The notes: a model not told the origin generated them from the letters alone. Positions 16,878-26,029 are shown, counted from the first letter of the stretch. The stretch: DNA of 64,000 nt from JAITWN01 sp050486285 (GCA_050486285.1 JBJHCZ010000003.1:62001-126000), one strand, 5' to 3'. Numbers and translations: made by a program.

Positions 16878-18050
16878 ATGCAGATTCGCAAATTCTTTCC
16901 CTGGTTCAGCCAAGGCATTGTGATCGGCGTGGCGGTGGGCCTGCTGGTCGTGTTCCTGGCATCGACCTATCTGATCAAGCCCCGGCCAGTCGTCGAATTC
17001 CGCGAGGTCGCGCGCAGCGAACAGCCGCAATCACCGCTGCCGGGGCCGGTTTCCTATGCAGCGGCCGTCGATATCGCGGCGCCCGCCGTCGTAAACATAC
17101 ATACCACAAAAACCGTGACCCGGCGCGGATCGCCGCTGCTCGAGGATCCGGCCTTCCGGCGCTTCTTCGAGGAATTCATGGTGCCGCCGCGCCAGCGCCA
17201 GCAGACCAACCTCGGCTCCGGCGTCATCGTCAACGACCAGGGCTTTGTGCTGACCAACAACCACGTCATCGAAGGCTCCGACGAGATACAGATCACGTTG
17301 CACGACGGGCGTACCGCGAAGGCGGCGATCGTCGGGACCGACCCCGAGAGCGACCTCGCGGTGCTGAAGATCCCGATGAACGACCTTCAGGCCATCACCT
17401 TCGGCGATTCCGAGCGCTTGCGGGTCGGCGACGTCGTGCTGGCGATCGGCAATCCCTTCGGCGTCGGGCAGACCGTGACCCAGGGCATCGTCAGCGCGAC
17501 CGGCCGCAGCCAGCTCGGCATCTCGACCTTCGAGAACTTCATCCAGACCGATGCGGCGATCAATCCGGGCAACTCCGGCGGCGCGCTGATCAACCCGCAC
17601 GGCGAGCTCCTCGGCATCAACACCGCGATCTTCTCGCGCTCGGGCGGTTCCCAGGGCATCGGTTTCGCGATCCCGACCAGCATCGTCAGGCAGGTGATGA
17701 CGCAGATCATCGAGCATGGCGAGGCGATCCGCGGCTGGCTCGGCATCGAAATCCAGACGTTGACGCCCGAACTCGCGGAGTCCTTCGGCCTGCCCGACAC
17801 CGCCGGCATCGTCATCGCCGGCGTCCTCTCCGACGGCCCCGCCGCGCGCGCCGGCCTGCAGCCGGGCGACATCGTCACCGCGATCGGCGGAATCGAGGTA
17901 CCCGATGCCCGCGCCGCGCTGAACCTGATCGTCAAGGCCATGCCCGGCGAGTCGATCACGCTGAAAGGCCTGCGCAACGCCCAGCCGATCGAACTCAAGG
18001 TCACCGCCAGCAAGCGCCCGCAACCGGGCCACGCCCCGGGACAACGCTAA
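16878..18050 (+). CDS. algW: Periplasmic serine protease AlgW/DegS
   Basis: 390 aa. One N-terminal transmembrane helix (about residues 12-32) anchors a periplasmic trypsin-like domain with catalytic His129 (TNNHVIEG), Asp159 (PESDLAV) and Ser233 (NPGNSGGA). A single C-terminal PDZ domain follows. This is the DegS/AlgW layout, the site-1 protease that cuts the anti-sigma factor RseA/MucA when outer-membrane protein C-termini bind the PDZ domain. It is divergent from the Nif3 gene and convergent with tatC. Confidence 0.94.
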   Translation: MQIRKFFPWFSQGIVIGVAVGLLVVFLASTYLIKPRPVVEFREVARSEQPQSPLPGPVSYAAAVDIAAPAVVNIHTTKTVTRRGSPLLEDPAFRRFFEEFMVPPRQRQQTNLGSGVIVNDQGFVLTNNHVIEGSDEIQITLHDGRTAKAAIVGTDPESDLAVLKIPMNDLQAITFGDSERLRVGDVVLAIGNPFGVGQTVTQGIVSATGRSQLGISTFENFIQTDAAINPGNSGGALINPHGELLGINTAIFSRSGGSQGIGFAIPTSIVRQVMTQIIEHGEAIRGWLGIEIQTLTPELAESFGLPDTAGIVIAGVLSDGPAARAGLQPGDIVTAIGGIEVPDARAALNLIVKAMPGESITLKGLRNAQPIELKVTASKRPQPGHAPGQR

Positions 18051-18054
18051 TCAA

Positions 18055-18080
18055 ATCCCCCTTCGCTTGCGAAGGGGGAT
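18055..18080. terminator. Bidirectional terminator hairpin between algW and tatC
   Basis: Perfect 12-bp arms ATCCCCCTTCGC / GCGAAGGGGGAT with a TT loop lie 5 bases after the algW stop and 3 bases before the tatC stop. Symmetric position between convergent genes suggests a shared terminator. The CCCCTTCGC/GCGAAGGGG motif also occurs at 1042-1057, so it may be a repeat recruited as a terminator. Confidence 0.7.
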
Positions 18081-18082
18081 GG

Positions 18083-18850
18083 TCAGGGCTGCTTCTGCTC
18101 CTGCTCCTCCGTCGCCTTGGGCCGGTAGATCCGCGACAGTACCACGCCGAGTTCGAACAGCAGCCACATCGGGATCGCGAGCAGGGTCTGCGAGATCATG
18201 TCCGGCGGTGTCAGCAGCATGCCGAGCACGAAGGCGCCGACGATGACGTAGGGACGCTTGGCGGTGAGCTGCTGCGGCGTCGTCACCCCCGCCCACACCA
18301 GCACGATGGTCACGATCGGCACCTCGAAGGCCAGCCCGAAGGCGAAGAACAGCTTGAGCACGAAGGACAGGTAATGGCTGATATCGGTCATCACCGTCAC
18401 CCCCTCGGGCGCGGCGCTGATCAGGAAACCGAACACCAGCGGAAAGACGACGAAATACGCGAACAGCGCGCCGCCGTAGAACAGCAGCACGCTGGCGACC
18501 AGCAGCGGCAATGCGAGCCTGCGTTCGCTGCCGTACAGCCCCGGCGCGATGAAGCGCCAGACCTGGTGCAGAACGTACGGCATCGCGACAAAGAACGCGA
18601 GCACCAGCGTAAACTTGAACGGCACCAGGAACGGGGCGGCGACTTCGGTCGCGATCATCGTGCTGCCCTGCGGCAGGCGCTCGATCAGCGGCACGGCCAG
18701 CAGCGTATAGAGGCGGTTCGCGAACGGGAACATCGCGAGGAAGATCACGCCGACGACGAGGACGATGCGCAGGATGCGCGAGCGCAGCTCGACCAGATGG
18801 GCGATCAGCGGCATTTCCGGGTCGGGGGGATACTTACGAGGGTTGGCCAT
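18083..18850 (-). CDS. tatC: Sec-independent translocase subunit TatC
   Basis: 255 aa from the ATG at 18850 (MANPRKYPPDPEMPLIAHLVELRSRI), which overlaps tatB by 17 bases. Six transmembrane helices and the conserved HLVELRSRI near the N-terminus mark TatC, which recognises the twin-arginine signal together with TatB. Clients in this window probably include ActB1. Last gene of the his-tat run. Confidence 0.95.
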   Translation of the reverse strand: MANPRKYPPDPEMPLIAHLVELRSRILRIVLVVGVIFLAMFPFANRLYTLLAVPLIERLPQGSTMIATEVAAPFLVPFKFTLVLAFFVAMPYVLHQVWRFIAPGLYGSERRLALPLLVASVLLFYGGALFAYFVVFPLVFGFLISAAPEGVTVMTDISHYLSFVLKLFFAFGLAFEVPIVTIVLVWAGVTTPQQLTAKRPYVIVGAFVLGMLLTPPDMISQTLLAIPMWLLFELGVVLSRIYRPKATEEQEQKQP

Positions 18851-19208
18851 CTCGCCCCTGCCCGGACACGCCGGGGGCTGCGGGATCGGCGCGCAAACCG
18901 GGTTTCGCGTCGCCGGTCTCCCCTGCCTTGCCGCCCCCGGCAGGAGCATCGAGCGGTATCTGCGAACGCGCCTCGTCGAGCAGCTTGTGCAGTTCCGCGA
19001 CCTCGCTCTCGCGCTCGACCAGTTTCCTGAGTTCTTCGGCGTGGGCCGCCTCGCGACTCAGCTCGTTCTTGAACTCGCTGGCGAACTCGCGGGCGCGCCC
19101 GACCCACGAACTGACGCCGCGCAACAGGGCAGGCAGTTCCCGGGGGCCCACCACGACGAGCGCGACCACCGCGATCAGGGCCATTTCCAAGAAACCGATA
19201 TCGAACAT
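18834..19208 (-). CDS. tatB: Sec-independent translocase subunit TatB
   Basis: 124 aa. N-terminal helix MFDIGFLEMALIAVVALVVVGPRELP, with the typical Glu at position 8 and the GP hinge, then an amphipathic helix and a charged, disordered tail. Works with TatC in substrate binding. Confidence 0.95.
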   Translation of the reverse strand: MFDIGFLEMALIAVVALVVVGPRELPALLRGVSSWVGRAREFASEFKNELSREAAHAEELRKLVERESEVAELHKLLDEARSQIPLDAPAGGGKAGETGDAKPGLRADPAAPGVSGQGRDGQPS

Positions 19209-19258
19209 CAGGACTTCACTCCCGCCGCCGCCGGCGGCCTGCGGGGGACCCGCGAGCG

Positions 19259-19498
19259 TCAGGCCCGCTCGTTTTCCTTGGACTCGACCTTGCCTTCGAT
19301 GACGCGCTCGCCTTCGCGGTGCTCGACAGACTCCTTCTTGCCCGCGTCGTCCTTGTCCTGTGACGGCTCGCGGACGGCGTCGCGGAAACCCTTCATCGCG
19401 CCGCCCAGATCCTTGCCCATGCCGGCGAGTTTCTTGGTCCCGAACAGCAGCACCACGATCAGCAGGATGATCAGCAGTTGCCAGATACTAATGCCCAT
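19259..19498 (-). CDS. tatA: Sec-independent translocase subunit TatA
   Basis: 79 aa. One transmembrane helix (IWQLLIILLIVVLLFGTKKL) then the amphipathic helix LAGMGKDLGGAMKGFRDAV and a charged tail: the pore-forming TatA. Follows hisE by 45 bases, the same his-tat linkage as in Pseudomonas-type genomes. Confidence 0.95.
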   Translation of the reverse strand: MGISIWQLLIILLIVVLLFGTKKLAGMGKDLGGAMKGFRDAVREPSQDKDDAGKKESVEHREGERVIEGKVESKENERA

Positions 19499-19543
19499 TG
19501 CCTGGTTACCTCTCTGGATGTTCGTCCGGCCCGGCCGGGACCG

Positions 19544-19885
19544 TCATGTCCTTGCCGCCTTTTCCTCGATCCCCGAGCGCCCGAAGCGGCGTTCGAGTTC
19601 GGCGAGCACCTGGTCGGGGCCGAGCCCGCGATGGGCGAGCAGGACCAGGGTGTGGAACCACAGGTCGGCGGTTTCATGCACCAGGGCGGCGTCGTCACCC
19701 CCCTGGCCGGCGATCACGACCTCGGTCGCCTCCTCGCCGATCTTCTTGAGGATCGCCCCGGGGCCCTTGCGGAACAGCCCGGCGACATAGGAGGCCTCGG
19801 GATCCGCCTGCTTGCGCGCCTCGAGGGTCGCGGCAAGTTCTCTGAGTACATGCTCCATCGGCTTCGGAACCTCGGTTGCGCCCAT
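19544..19885 (-). CDS. hisE: Phosphoribosyl-ATP pyrophosphatase
   Basis: 113 aa, all-alpha MazG-like NTP pyrophosphohydrolase fold, second step of histidine synthesis. KIGEEATEVVIAG and DLWFHTLVLL are the metal-binding acidic helices. Separate from hisI rather than fused as in E. coli; 11 bases separate the two genes. Confidence 0.95.
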   Translation of the reverse strand: MGATEVPKPMEHVLRELAATLEARKQADPEASYVAGLFRKGPGAILKKIGEEATEVVIAGQGGDDAALVHETADLWFHTLVLLAHRGLGPDQVLAELERRFGRSGIEEKAART

Positions 19886-19896
19886 AATACCGCGTT

Positions 19897-20295
19897 TCAG
19901 CCGCCGGATTCACCATATATGTCCGCGGGATCGCGCAGGACGGGCTCCACGGCGCGCCATTCTTCACCTTCCAGCCGGCTGAAGAAACAGCTCTCGCGGC
20001 CGGTATGGCAGGCGATGCCGCCGACCTGTTCGACGCGCAGCAGGATGCAGTCGGTATCGCAATCGAGGCGGATCTCCCGCACCCGCTGCACATGGCCGGA
20101 CTGCTCCCCCTTGCGCCACAAGCGTCCCCGCGAGCGCGACCAGAACACCGCCTGGCCGCTGCGCGCGGTCTCGGCCAGGGCCTCGCGATTCATCCACGCG
20201 AACATCAGCACCTTGCCGCCGGCCTCGTCCTGGACGATCGCCGGCACCAGGCCGTCCGGGGTCCACCTGATCTGATCGAGCCAGTCGCCGCTCAT
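19897..20295 (-). CDS. hisI: Phosphoribosyl-AMP cyclohydrolase
   Basis: 132 aa. Zn and Mg site motifs are visible: RSRGRLWRKGEQSGHVQ, DCDTDCILLRVEQ and ACHTGRESCFF. It opens the adenine ring of phosphoribosyl-AMP. It is separated from hisF by 213 bases containing a long inverted-repeat element. Confidence 0.96.
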   Translation of the reverse strand: MSGDWLDQIRWTPDGLVPAIVQDEAGGKVLMFAWMNREALAETARSGQAVFWSRSRGRLWRKGEQSGHVQRVREIRLDCDTDCILLRVEQVGGIACHTGRESCFFSRLEGEEWRAVEPVLRDPADIYGESGG

Positions 20296-20362
20296 CGGGT
20301 CGTCTCTTCGGGGTTTGCCCTATTATGCCCCGAATATACTTCGGGATGATGTCAGATGCGTT

Positions 20363-20503
20363 AACAGGCCGTTGAACGACGCCCGTCGGGTTTTCTCCGC
20401 GAATGGCTCGCCTCGCTGCCGCTGCGCGGCACCCTTCGGGCTCCGGCGAGGCTGCGCTTGACTTCGCTGCGCAAACCCGACAGGCGTCGTTCAACGGCCT
20501 GTT
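20363..20503. repeat. Core-in-palindrome element, copy A (hisF/hisI)
   Basis: 31-base arms at 20363-20393 and 20473-20503 pair with a single mismatch; the outer 21 bases pair perfectly. They enclose a 79-base core (20394-20472) that recurs with one change at 23459-23537, although the arms there are different. Inside the core GCCGC-TGC-GCGGC and CCC-TTC-GGG hairpins lie within a CTCGCC/GGCGAG stem. The right arm ends 6 bases from the hisF stop, in an operon junction. Probably a non-autonomous mobile or structured repeat. Confidence 0.9.
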
Positions 20504-20508
20504 CCTGT

Positions 20509-21294
20509 TTAATGCGGGTCGTCGAGGCGAACCGGGATGCCGCGGCTGGCCAGATAGCGCTTGGCCTCGCCGACCGTATGCTGGCCGTAATGAAAGATGC
20601 TGGCGGCAAGCACCGCGTCGGCCTTGCCGGCGAGCAGCCCGTCGGCGAGATGCTCGAGGCTGCCGACGCCGCCCGAGGCGATCAGCGGCACCGGCACCCT
20701 GTCGCTGACCGCGGCGTTCAGTTCGAGGTCATAACCGTCGCGGGTGCCGTCCCGGTCCATGCTGGTCAGCAGGATCTCGCCGGCGCCGAGCGCCGCGACC
20801 TGCTCCGCCCATTCGATCGCATCGATGCCGGTCGAACGGCGGCCGCCATGGGTGAACACCTCCCAGCGCGGCGCCCCGCCATTGCCGACGCGCTTGGCGT
20901 CGATCGCGGCGACGATACACTGGGAACCGAAGCGCTCGGCGGCCTGGCGGATGAAATCCGGATGGGCAATTCCGGCGGTATTGATCGCGACCTTGTCGGC
21001 GCCGGCATTCAGCATGCGGCGGATGTCGGCCAACTCGCGGATGCCGCCGCCGACGGTCAGCGGAATGAACACCTGCTCGGCGACCTGCTCGACGACATGG
21101 ACCATGGTCTCGCGCTCTTCGGCGCTGGCGGTGATGTCGAGAAACACCAGTTCGTCGGCGCCCTGGGCGTCATAGGCGCGCGCGATCCCGACCGGATCGC
21201 CGGCATCGGCAATGTTCTCGAAACGCACGCCCTTGACGACCCGACCCTTGTCGACGTCGAGGCAGGGGATCACGCGTTTGGCAAGTCCGCTCAT
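20509..21294 (-). CDS. hisF: Imidazole glycerol-phosphate synthase cyclase subunit
   Basis: 261 aa from the ATG at 21294 (MSGLAKRVIPCLDVDKGRVVKG), overlapping the hisA stop by 4 bases. Half-barrel phosphate motifs VGGGIREL and IASGGVGS and the catalytic Asp residues in CLDVDKG and LTSMDRDGT are present. Forms the HisF-HisH heterodimer that makes IGP and AICAR. Confidence 0.97.
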   Translation of the reverse strand: MSGLAKRVIPCLDVDKGRVVKGVRFENIADAGDPVGIARAYDAQGADELVFLDITASAEERETMVHVVEQVAEQVFIPLTVGGGIRELADIRRMLNAGADKVAINTAGIAHPDFIRQAAERFGSQCIVAAIDAKRVGNGGAPRWEVFTHGGRRSTGIDAIEWAEQVAALGAGEILLTSMDRDGTRDGYDLELNAAVSDRVPVPLIASGGVGSLEHLADGLLAGKADAVLAASIFHYGQHTVGEAKRYLASRGIPVRLDDPH

Positions 21295-22028
21295 CCGCCG
21301 CAGGCGTCCGCGAGCTTCTGGCACTCGGCGAAGTCGATCCTGTTTTCGTAGAGCGCGCGTCCGAGCACGGCGCCGACGATGCCTTCATTCGAAACCTCGC
21401 ACAGGGCACGAATGTCATCGATGCTGGCGATGCCGCCCGACGCGATGACCGGTATCGTCACTGCGCGCGCCAGTTCGGCGGTCGCGCTCACGTTGACGCC
21501 ACTCAACATGCCATCGCGGCTGATGTCGGTATAGATGATCGCGGTGACGCCGTCGCGTTCGAAATGACGGGCGAGATCGATGACGTCGTGATTCGACAGC
21601 TTCGACCAGCCGTCGATCGCGACCTTGCCGTCCTTCGCATCGAGCCCGACGATGACATGGCCGGGGTAGGCCAACGCCGCGTCGGCGACGAAATGCGGCT
21701 CGTTGACCGCGCCGGTGCCGATGATGACGTAGCTGACACCGCTGTCGAGGTAACGCTCGATGGTCTCCTCGTCGCGAATGCCGCCGCCGACCTGGATCGG
21801 CACCTCGGGCCAGGTACGGGCGATCTCGCGGATCACCTTGGCATTGACCGGCTTGCCCTGGATCGCGCCGTTGAGGTCGACGATGTGCAGGCGTCGTGCG
21901 CCGGCCTCCACCCATCGCCCCGCCATCGCCACGGGGTCGTCGGAAAAGACCGTCGAATCGTCCATGCGCCCCTGGCGCAGACGAACGCACTGGCCATCCT
22001 TGAGATCGATGGCGGGTATCAACAGCAT
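21291..22028 (-). CDS. hisA: ProFAR isomerase
   Basis: 245-aa TIM barrel paralogous to HisF. Catalytic Asp in LLIPAIDLKDGQCVRL, VGGGIRDEE, YTDISRDGML and IASGGIASIDD. Fourth step of the pathway. Lies 59 bases after hisH and overlaps hisF. Confidence 0.97.
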   Translation of the reverse strand: MLLIPAIDLKDGQCVRLRQGRMDDSTVFSDDPVAMAGRWVEAGARRLHIVDLNGAIQGKPVNAKVIREIARTWPEVPIQVGGGIRDEETIERYLDSGVSYVIIGTGAVNEPHFVADAALAYPGHVIVGLDAKDGKVAIDGWSKLSNHDVIDLARHFERDGVTAIIYTDISRDGMLSGVNVSATAELARAVTIPVIASGGIASIDDIRALCEVSNEGIVGAVLGRALYENRIDFAECQKLADACGG

Positions 22029-22087
22029 GACTTCTCCCTCATCAGCATGATTGGCGGATAACGGTCACCGACGCTGCCGGTCGCGGC

Positions 22088-22732
22088 TCAGGGGGCCCCG
22101 TCCCAGGCAATGAAGTTCGCGAGCAGGGCGAGGCCGGCGCGCTGGCTTTTCTCGGGATGAAACTGCACGGCGAACATGTTATCGCGCGCGATTGCGGAAA
22201 CGAAAGTCTCGCCGTACTCCGTCGTCGCGGCGACGACCGTCCCGTCGCGCGGCCGCACATGGTAGCTGTGCACGAAATAGAAGCGGCTGTCCTGCGCAAT
22301 GCCTTCCCACAGCGGGTGGGGACGGGCGTAGTGCACGCCGTTCCAGCCCATGTGCGGGATCTTGCGCCGACCGCCCGCGTCCTCTGCGGCAGGCGCGACG
22401 AAACGGACGGTCTCGCCGGGAATGATGCCGAGTCCGGCGGTGCCGCCGTTTTCCTCGCTGCTGTCCATCAGTGCCTGCATGCCGAGACAGATGCCGAGAA
22501 ACGGCCGTTTCGCCGCGCATTCGCGGACGACGTCGTCGAGTTCGAGGCGGTGCAGTTCGGACATGCAGTCGCGCAGCGCGCCGACGCCGGGGAACACGAC
22601 GTGGTCGGCGGCGAGGATGCGCTGCGGATCATAGCTCACGACCACGCGGCAGTCGCCGCCGGCATATTCCAGCGCGCGCGATACGGAACGGATGTTGCCC
22701 ATCCCGTAGTCGATCACCGCTACCGTCGCCAT
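22088..22732 (-). CDS. hisH: Imidazole glycerol-phosphate synthase glutaminase subunit
   Basis: 214 aa from the ATG at 22732 (MATVAVIDYGMGNIRSV). Class I amidotransferase with catalytic Cys in FLGICLGMQAL and His/Glu in FAVQFHPEKS. Supplies ammonia to HisF. Confidence 0.97.
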   Translation of the reverse strand: MATVAVIDYGMGNIRSVSRALEYAGGDCRVVVSYDPQRILAADHVVFPGVGALRDCMSELHRLELDDVVRECAAKRPFLGICLGMQALMDSSEENGGTAGLGIIPGETVRFVAPAAEDAGGRRKIPHMGWNGVHYARPHPLWEGIAQDSRFYFVHSYHVRPRDGTVVAATTEYGETFVSAIARDNMFAVQFHPEKSQRAGLALLANFIAWDGAP

Positions 22733-22781
22733 TGCACCCTGTCCATCATTCAGCCGGAAACCGGACGATATCAGAATCCGC

Positions 22782-23375
22782 TCAGAGGCTGCCCTTGGTC
22801 GACGGCATGATGCCCCGTCCGCGCGGATCCGGCTCGGCCGCGGCGCGCAGCGCACGGCCGAAGGCCTTGAACACTGTCTCGATGATGTGATGCGCATTGA
22901 CGCCGCGCAGGCAGTCGATATGTACGGTCGCCTGCGCGTGGTTGACGAACGCGCGGAAGAACTCCTGGAACAGGTCGACGTCCATGTTGCCGACGCGGGC
23001 GCGCGGAAACGAGACGTGATACTCAAGACCGGGCCGCCCCGACAGGTCGATGACGACTCGCGACAGCGCCTCGTCGAGCGGGACGCAGGCATGGCCGTAA
23101 CGACGCAGACCGGCCTTGTCGCCGACCGCCTTCGCGAAGGCCTGGCCGAGCACGATGCCGATGTCCTCGACGGTGTGGTGGTCGTCGATGTGCACGTCGC
23201 CCTCGGCCAGGACCTCGAGGTCGATCATGCCGTGACGCGCGATCTGTTCCATCATGTGGTTCAGGAACGGCACCGGCGTCTCGAACTTCGACTGCCCCGT
23301 GCCGTCGAGATTGACGGTCACCGAGATCCCGGTCTCCCGGGTCTTGCGATTGACTGCGGCCTTGCGCTCCCCCAT
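22782..23375 (-). CDS. hisB: Imidazoleglycerol-phosphate dehydratase
   Basis: 197-aa monofunctional IGPD. Manganese-binding repeats VPFLNHMMEQIARHG, DDHHTVEDIGI and the C-terminal NAHHIIETVFKAFGRALR are intact. The histidinol-phosphatase domain fused in E. coli HisB is absent, so that step needs another enzyme not seen here. Confidence 0.97.
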   Translation of the reverse strand: MGERKAAVNRKTRETGISVTVNLDGTGQSKFETPVPFLNHMMEQIARHGMIDLEVLAEGDVHIDDHHTVEDIGIVLGQAFAKAVGDKAGLRRYGHACVPLDEALSRVVIDLSGRPGLEYHVSFPRARVGNMDVDLFQEFFRAFVNHAQATVHIDCLRGVNAHHIIETVFKAFGRALRAAAEPDPRGRGIMPSTKGSL

Positions 23376-23423
23376 CTGCCCTCTCCGGTAAATCGTATAT
23401 ATGATGTCACATCGATTGCCGTC

Positions 23424-23572
23424 GCGCTAACCTGCTGTTGACAAGGCCCGGTGTGTTTTCTCCGCGAATGGCTCGCCTCGCTGCCGCTGCGCGGCACCCT
23501 TCGGGCTCCGGCGATGCTGCGCTTGACTTCGCTGCGCAAACCCACCGGGCCTTGTCAACAGCCGGTTAGCGC
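23424..23572. repeat. Core-in-palindrome element, copy B (hisC/hisB)
   Basis: 35-base arms at 23424-23458 and 23538-23572 pair at 33 of 35 positions. The 79-base core (23459-23537) matches copy A at 78 of 79 positions, whereas the arms are clearly different from those of copy A. It ends 12 bases from the hisC stop and lies 48 bases before hisB. It sits on the same strand relative to the his genes as copy A. Confidence 0.9.
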
Positions 23573-23583
23573 AACAACGAGCC

Positions 23584-24705
23584 TCAGAGGGTGGCCAGCA
23601 CCTCTTCGAGCGCCGCGAGGAAGCGCTCGTTCTCGTGCGGGGCGCCGACGGTGACGCGCAGGCAGTCGCGCAGCGCGGGGCCGGCGGCGCCGAGGTTCTT
23701 GATCAGGACCTTGCGTTCGCGCAGCCCGGCGAACACCTCGTCACCGCGGCCCGCCGGGGCCCGGAACAGGATGAAATTCGCGCGGCTCGGCCACACCAGA
23801 AGGCCGTCGAGGGCGCGCAGGCCCTCGGTCAGGCGCTCGCGGTCGTCGATGATGCGCCGCGCCTGCTGGTCGAGCATGTCGCGGTGGCCGAGCGCAAACT
23901 CGGCGCTGACCTGGCTCAGGGCGTTGACGTTGTACGGCAGCCGGATCTTGTCGAGCTCGCGGATCCACGCCGCGGGTCCCGCGACCATGCCGAGGCGCAG
24001 GCCGGCGAGCCCCATCTTCGACAGCGTGCGCAGCACCAGCAGGTTCGGATAATCGCCGAGCCACGGCATCAGCGTGGCTTCGGAAAAGGCATGATAGGCC
24101 TCGTCGATGATGACGAGGCCGGGCGCCGCCTCGAGGATCGCGCGCAAGGCGTCCTCGTCAAACAGCCGGCCAGAGGGATTGTTAGGATAATCGATCAGTA
24201 CCAGCGCCGGACGCCGCGCCTCGATCGCCCGCAGCATCGCCGCAGTGTCGAGGGAGAAGTCTTCGCCGAGCGGCACGGTCGCGAACTCGAGCCCGGCGAA
24301 GATCGAGATCATCCGGTACATGCTGAACGCCGGATCGGCGGCCAGCGCGCAGCGCCCCGGCCCCGCGACCGCCATCGCGATCATCTGGATCAGCTCGTCC
24401 GAGCCGTTGCCGAGCATGACCTCCATGCCCGCCGGCACCTCGAAATGGTCGCGCAGGCGCTGCATCAGCTGGCGCGGCGACGGATCGGGATAGCGATTCA
24501 GGCTGACGTCGCGGAGCATCGTCAGCCACTCGTCGACGACCGTCTCCGGCCACTGATAGGGATTCTCCATCGCGTCGAGCTTGACCATGCCGCTCGCGGG
24601 CGGCACATGGTAGGCATTCAGGGCGCGGATCTCCGGCCTGATCCACTCCCGGATCAGGCCGTCGATGGCCGCGTCCCGGCGATGGCTATCGGACGATGCG
24701 TTCAC
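23584..24705 (-). CDS. hisC: Histidinol-phosphate aminotransferase
   Basis: 373-aa class I/II PLP aminotransferase. MLGNGSDELIQ, IDYPNNPSGRLFD, VIIDEAYHAFSE (Asp/Tyr for PLP) and the Schiff-base Lys in LRTLSKMGLAGLRLG are visible. Embedded between hisD and hisB, which argues for HisC rather than another paralogue. Confidence 0.96.
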   Translation of the reverse strand: MNASSDSHRRDAAIDGLIREWIRPEIRALNAYHVPPASGMVKLDAMENPYQWPETVVDEWLTMLRDVSLNRYPDPSPRQLMQRLRDHFEVPAGMEVMLGNGSDELIQMIAMAVAGPGRCALAADPAFSMYRMISIFAGLEFATVPLGEDFSLDTAAMLRAIEARRPALVLIDYPNNPSGRLFDEDALRAILEAAPGLVIIDEAYHAFSEATLMPWLGDYPNLLVLRTLSKMGLAGLRLGMVAGPAAWIRELDKIRLPYNVNALSQVSAEFALGHRDMLDQQARRIIDDRERLTEGLRALDGLLVWPSRANFILFRAPAGRGDEVFAGLRERKVLIKNLGAAGPALRDCLRVTVGAPHENERFLAALEEVLATL

Positions 24706-24718
24706 GGGCAGCCCGGGT

Positions 24719-26029
24719 TCAGTCGCCGTCGCGCCCGTCGCGGCGATATTCGGCCGAGCGCGCGTGCGCGGTCAGGCCTTCGCTGCGGGCGAGCATCGAG
24801 GCGGTCGCGCCGAGCGCGGCCGCGCCCGCGGGCGAGCACATGATCAGGCTCGAGCGCTTCTGGAAATCGTAGACCCCGAGCGGCGACGAGAAGCGCGCCG
24901 TGCGCGAGGTCGGCAGGACATGGTTCGGTCCGGCGACATAGTCGCCGATCGCCTCGGCGGTATGGCGGCCCATGAAGATCGCGCCGGCATGGCGGATCTT
25001 CGGCGCCAGCGTCACGGGATCCTCGACCGAAAGCTCGAGGTGCTCGGGCGCGACATAGTTGGCGACCTCGGCGGCGTCGTCGAGATCGCGCGCGCGAATC
25101 AGCGCCGAGCGCTTCGCCATCGAGGTACGGATGATGGCGGCGCGCTCCATCCCCGGCAGCAGCCGGTGGATGCTCGCCTCGACCGCATCGAGATAGGCCG
25201 GGTCCGGGCACACCAGGATCGACTGGGCGTCCTCGTCATGCTCGGACTGCGAAAACAGGTCCATAGCGACCCAGTCCGGCGGCGTGCCGCCGTCGCAGAT
25301 GACGAGGATCTCGGACGGCCCGGCGATCATGTCGATACCGACTGCGCCGTAGACCAGGCTCTTCGCGGTCGCGACATAGATATTGCCGGGCCCGACGATC
25401 TTGTCGACGCGCGGGATCGTTTCCGTGCCCCAGGCCAGCGCCGCGACCGCCTGCGCGCCGCCGATCGTGAACACACGGTCGACGCCGGAGATCACCGCGG
25501 CGGCCAGCACGAGATCGTTGAGGACGCCGTCCGGGGCCGGCACCACCATGACCAGCTCGCGCACACCGGCGACGCGCGCGGGGATTGCGTTCATGATCAC
25601 CGTCGAGGGATAGGCCGCCTTGCCGCCCGGCACATAGAGGCCGACGCGATCGAGCGCCGTGACCTGCTGGCCGAGCATCGTACCGTCGGCCTCGGTATAG
25701 GACCAGGAATCGGCCTTCTGGTGTTCGTGATAGGCACGCACCCGCTGCGCCGCCAGCTCGAGCGCGGCGCGGTGATCGGTGGGGATCTCCGCCAGCGCCC
25801 GCCGCAGGCGTGCCTGGTCGAGTTCGAGGCCGGCGATCGTGGCAGCCTCCAGGCGATCGAAGCGCCGGGTGTATTCGAGCACCGCCAGGTCGCCGCGGGC
25901 GCGCACATCGTCGAGGATCCCCCGCACCGTGCGGTTGACGCCCTCGTCGGAGACGCTCTCCCATGCCAGCAGGGCGTCGAGCCGTTGATGGAAGTCCGGG
26001 GTCGAGGTATCGAGTCGCGCGATCTTCAT
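24719..26029 (-). CDS. hisD: Histidinol dehydrogenase
   Basis: 436 aa, usual length. Zn-dependent, NAD-linked oxidation of histidinol to histidine. Motifs: YVPGGKAAYPSTVIMNAIPA, FTIGGAQAVAALAWG, GPGNIYVATAKSLVYG, SEHDEDAQS and NHVLPTSRTARFSSPLG. Four bases separate it from hisG. Confidence 0.97.
   Translation of the reverse strand: MKIARLDTSTPDFHQRLDALLAWESVSDEGVNRTVRGILDDVRARGDLAVLEYTRRFDRLEAATIAGLELDQARLRRALAEIPTDHRAALELAAQRVRAYHEHQKADSWSYTEADGTMLGQQVTALDRVGLYVPGGKAAYPSTVIMNAIPARVAGVRELVMVVPAPDGVLNDLVLAAAVISGVDRVFTIGGAQAVAALAWGTETIPRVDKIVGPGNIYVATAKSLVYGAVGIDMIAGPSEILVICDGGTPPDWVAMDLFSQSEHDEDAQSILVCPDPAYLDAVEASIHRLLPGMERAAIIRTSMAKRSALIRARDLDDAAEVANYVAPEHLELSVEDPVTLAPKIRHAGAIFMGRHTAEAIGDYVAGPNHVLPTSRTARFSSPLGVYDFQKRSSLIMCSPAGAAALGATASMLARSEGLTAHARSAEYRRDGRDGD

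Noticed and set aside
20363..20503. Interpreting the core element as an integron attC site or tRNA-like gene
   Set aside because: No attC core sites (GTTRRRY), no integrase nearby, and the folded core lacks conserved tRNA positions despite its multi-hairpin shape.
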